Shown here: in pieces, positions 23,010 to 23,465 of the stretch
How the letters are laid out: each line of letters begins with the position of its first letter
Position numbering within the stretch: the stretch's first letter is position 1
Virus record (IMG/VR): IMGVR_UViG_3300047666_000147
Coordinates: 1 to 23,465 of that record
Reading direction: 5' to 3' (one strand)
Length of the DNA: 23,465 nucleotides
From: a virus
The notes under the pieces: model-generated
What the model saw: the letters and a program-made list of their open reading frames with translations, nothing else
What the model was told of the DNA's origin: nothing
Database searches by the model: none
Position numbers and translations under genes: made by a program

Positions 23010-23357
23010 TTACTTAAACTGCGCGGCGTATTCTACTAAATTAAGCCCACCAGCTTCCATTTCGGCAATAAAAACAGCCTTAGATGTTGTGCCGTCATCT
23101 AACTTCTTAAGTTTATCTAACCCTCCCAATACAGGCGCAATGCTAATCATTACATCACGGAATATTGTAGAGTTTGCCAGCCGGTCTTCTGAGTCTACAG
23201 TCAATACGCTAATTGGAGAGTTCATATATGCGCTATATTTACACGCGTTTTCTACAGCTACCGCAAGCTGACTAATTGCAGACCTAGCACTTTTCCCAAT
23301 GTCTTGAGGGTGCTGCCCAATCTTTGTAAGTGATAAAGTTTGTGTTGAAATAGCCAT
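23010..23357 (-). CDS. 115-aa protein, first gene of the late unit, unknown function
   Basis: This soluble protein starts MAISTQTLSLTKIGQHPQDIGKSARSAISQLAVAVENACKY (residues 1-41, in part) and appears mainly helical, with a stretch VLTVDSEDRLANSTIFRDVMI. AGGG, about 8 nt before the ATG, is a fair ribosome site, and the extended -10 promoter lies 30 bases upstream. No TM segment is seen. No family is recognised. Its lead position suggests it is made together with the virion proteins behind it. Confidence 0.6.
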   Translation of the reverse strand: MAISTQTLSLTKIGQHPQDIGKSARSAISQLAVAVENACKYSAYMNSPISVLTVDSEDRLANSTIFRDVMISIAPVLGGLDKLKKLDDGTTSKAVFIAEMEAGGLNLVEYAAQFK

Positions 23358-23386
23358 TATAAACCCTAATTATTTATTACTAGGTT

Positions 23387-23395
23387 ATTATATCA
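23387..23395 (-). promoter_or_regulatory. Extended -10 promoter of the late unit
   Basis: On the minus strand TGATATAAT is a perfect extended -10 (TGnTATAAT), about 30 bases before the 115-aa gene. No good -35 box is visible, which is normal for extended -10 promoters or for activator-dependent late promoters. It lies just downstream of the terminator at 23424-23444, so it would begin a new transcription unit. Confidence 0.6.
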
Positions 23396-23414
23396 CTATT
23401 CTTATCTGACTAGA

Positions 23415-23450
23415 ATTAAAAAGACCCTCCCACTGTGAGAGGGTTAAAAG
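23415..23450 (-). terminator. Minus-strand intrinsic terminator
   Basis: On the minus strand ACCCTCTCAC-A-GTGGGAGGGT (23424-23444) forms a stem of up to 10 bp, with one G-U wobble, followed by CTTTTTAATT (23414-23423). It would end transcripts entering from the right before the late promoter. The core is the same ACCCTC/GAGGGT pair seen in the terminator at 87-121. Confidence 0.85.
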
Positions 23451-23464
23451 CTATCGGCATTTTC
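23444..23464 (-). CDS. Possible 3' end of a gene entering from the right (partial)
   Basis: A minus-strand frame from the window edge encodes ENADSF and ends with TAA at 23446-23444, at the foot of the terminator stem. A second open frame runs on through the stem to a later stop and is less likely. Only a few codons are visible, so this rests on the terminator needing an upstream gene. Confidence 0.3.
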   Translation of the reverse strand, partial: ENADSF

Positions 23465-23465
23465 A

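Noticed and set aside
1-23465. CRISPR array, tRNA, integrase or attachment site
   Set aside because: No regularly spaced direct repeats, cloverleaf or recombinase motif was found on either strand.

Overview
The window is almost certainly the late (virion and lysis) half of a double-stranded DNA tailed phage, or of a prophage. It carries an almost unbroken minus-strand run in the order: accessory virion proteins, terminase small and large subunits, portal, scaffold, major capsid, adaptor, P22 gp10-like tail protein, fibre-like protein, gp14-like protein, three ejection proteins, tailspike, and a lysis and membrane cluster. The short-tail (podovirus) assignment rests on the gp10-like protein, the three consecutive ejection proteins and the tailspike, with no tape measure, sheath or tail tube gene. 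The capsid and adaptor look like the DUF5309/SU10-type head module, so head and tail seem to come from different lineages. Base composition is moderately AT-rich by eye, which would suit a gammaproteobacterial host, but nothing here identifies the host. No integrase, repressor, replication gene, tRNA or bacterial gene is visible.

Layout, read in the direction of late transcription (right to left). At 23415-23450 a minus-strand terminator closes whatever lies to the right. An extended -10 promoter (about 23387-23395) is followed by a 115-aa protein, a 497-aa DUF2341/LamG-type protein with five 24-aa beta repeats, and a 147-aa protein. TerS and TerL (21019-19102) follow. Next comes a plus-strand island of four small genes (18195-19115), two of them short (53 and 51 aa), convergent with TerL and divergent from the portal. 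The portal (18082-15974) leads into a 52-aa gene, a 94-aa gene, the scaffold and the major capsid protein. A UUCG-loop terminator lies directly after the capsid gene (13562-13590). Then come a 55-aa gene, a 109-aa gene, the adaptor, the gp10-like protein, a 97-aa protein, a 414-aa fibre-like protein, a 107-aa protein, the gp14-like protein, ejection proteins of 282, 405 and 619 aa, and the 979-aa tailspike.

The lysis and membrane block (1771-136) holds a 33-aa basic protein, a 144-aa multi-spanning membrane protein, a 70-aa gene nested across a gene junction, a two-TM holin candidate, an M15-type endopeptidase and a GTA-type holin. It ends at a bidirectional terminator (80-128) facing the 3' end of a plus-strand gene (1-63).

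The genes are tightly coupled: TAATG, ATGA and GTGA overlaps are frequent. The least explained features are a leader of about 35 nt that is nearly the same before TerS and before the scaffold gene, the reverse-oriented small-gene island, the nested membrane ORF in the lysis block, and an S74-type self-cleaving chaperone-like domain at the end of an ejection protein. I did not find a clearly new multi-gene defence or other system.
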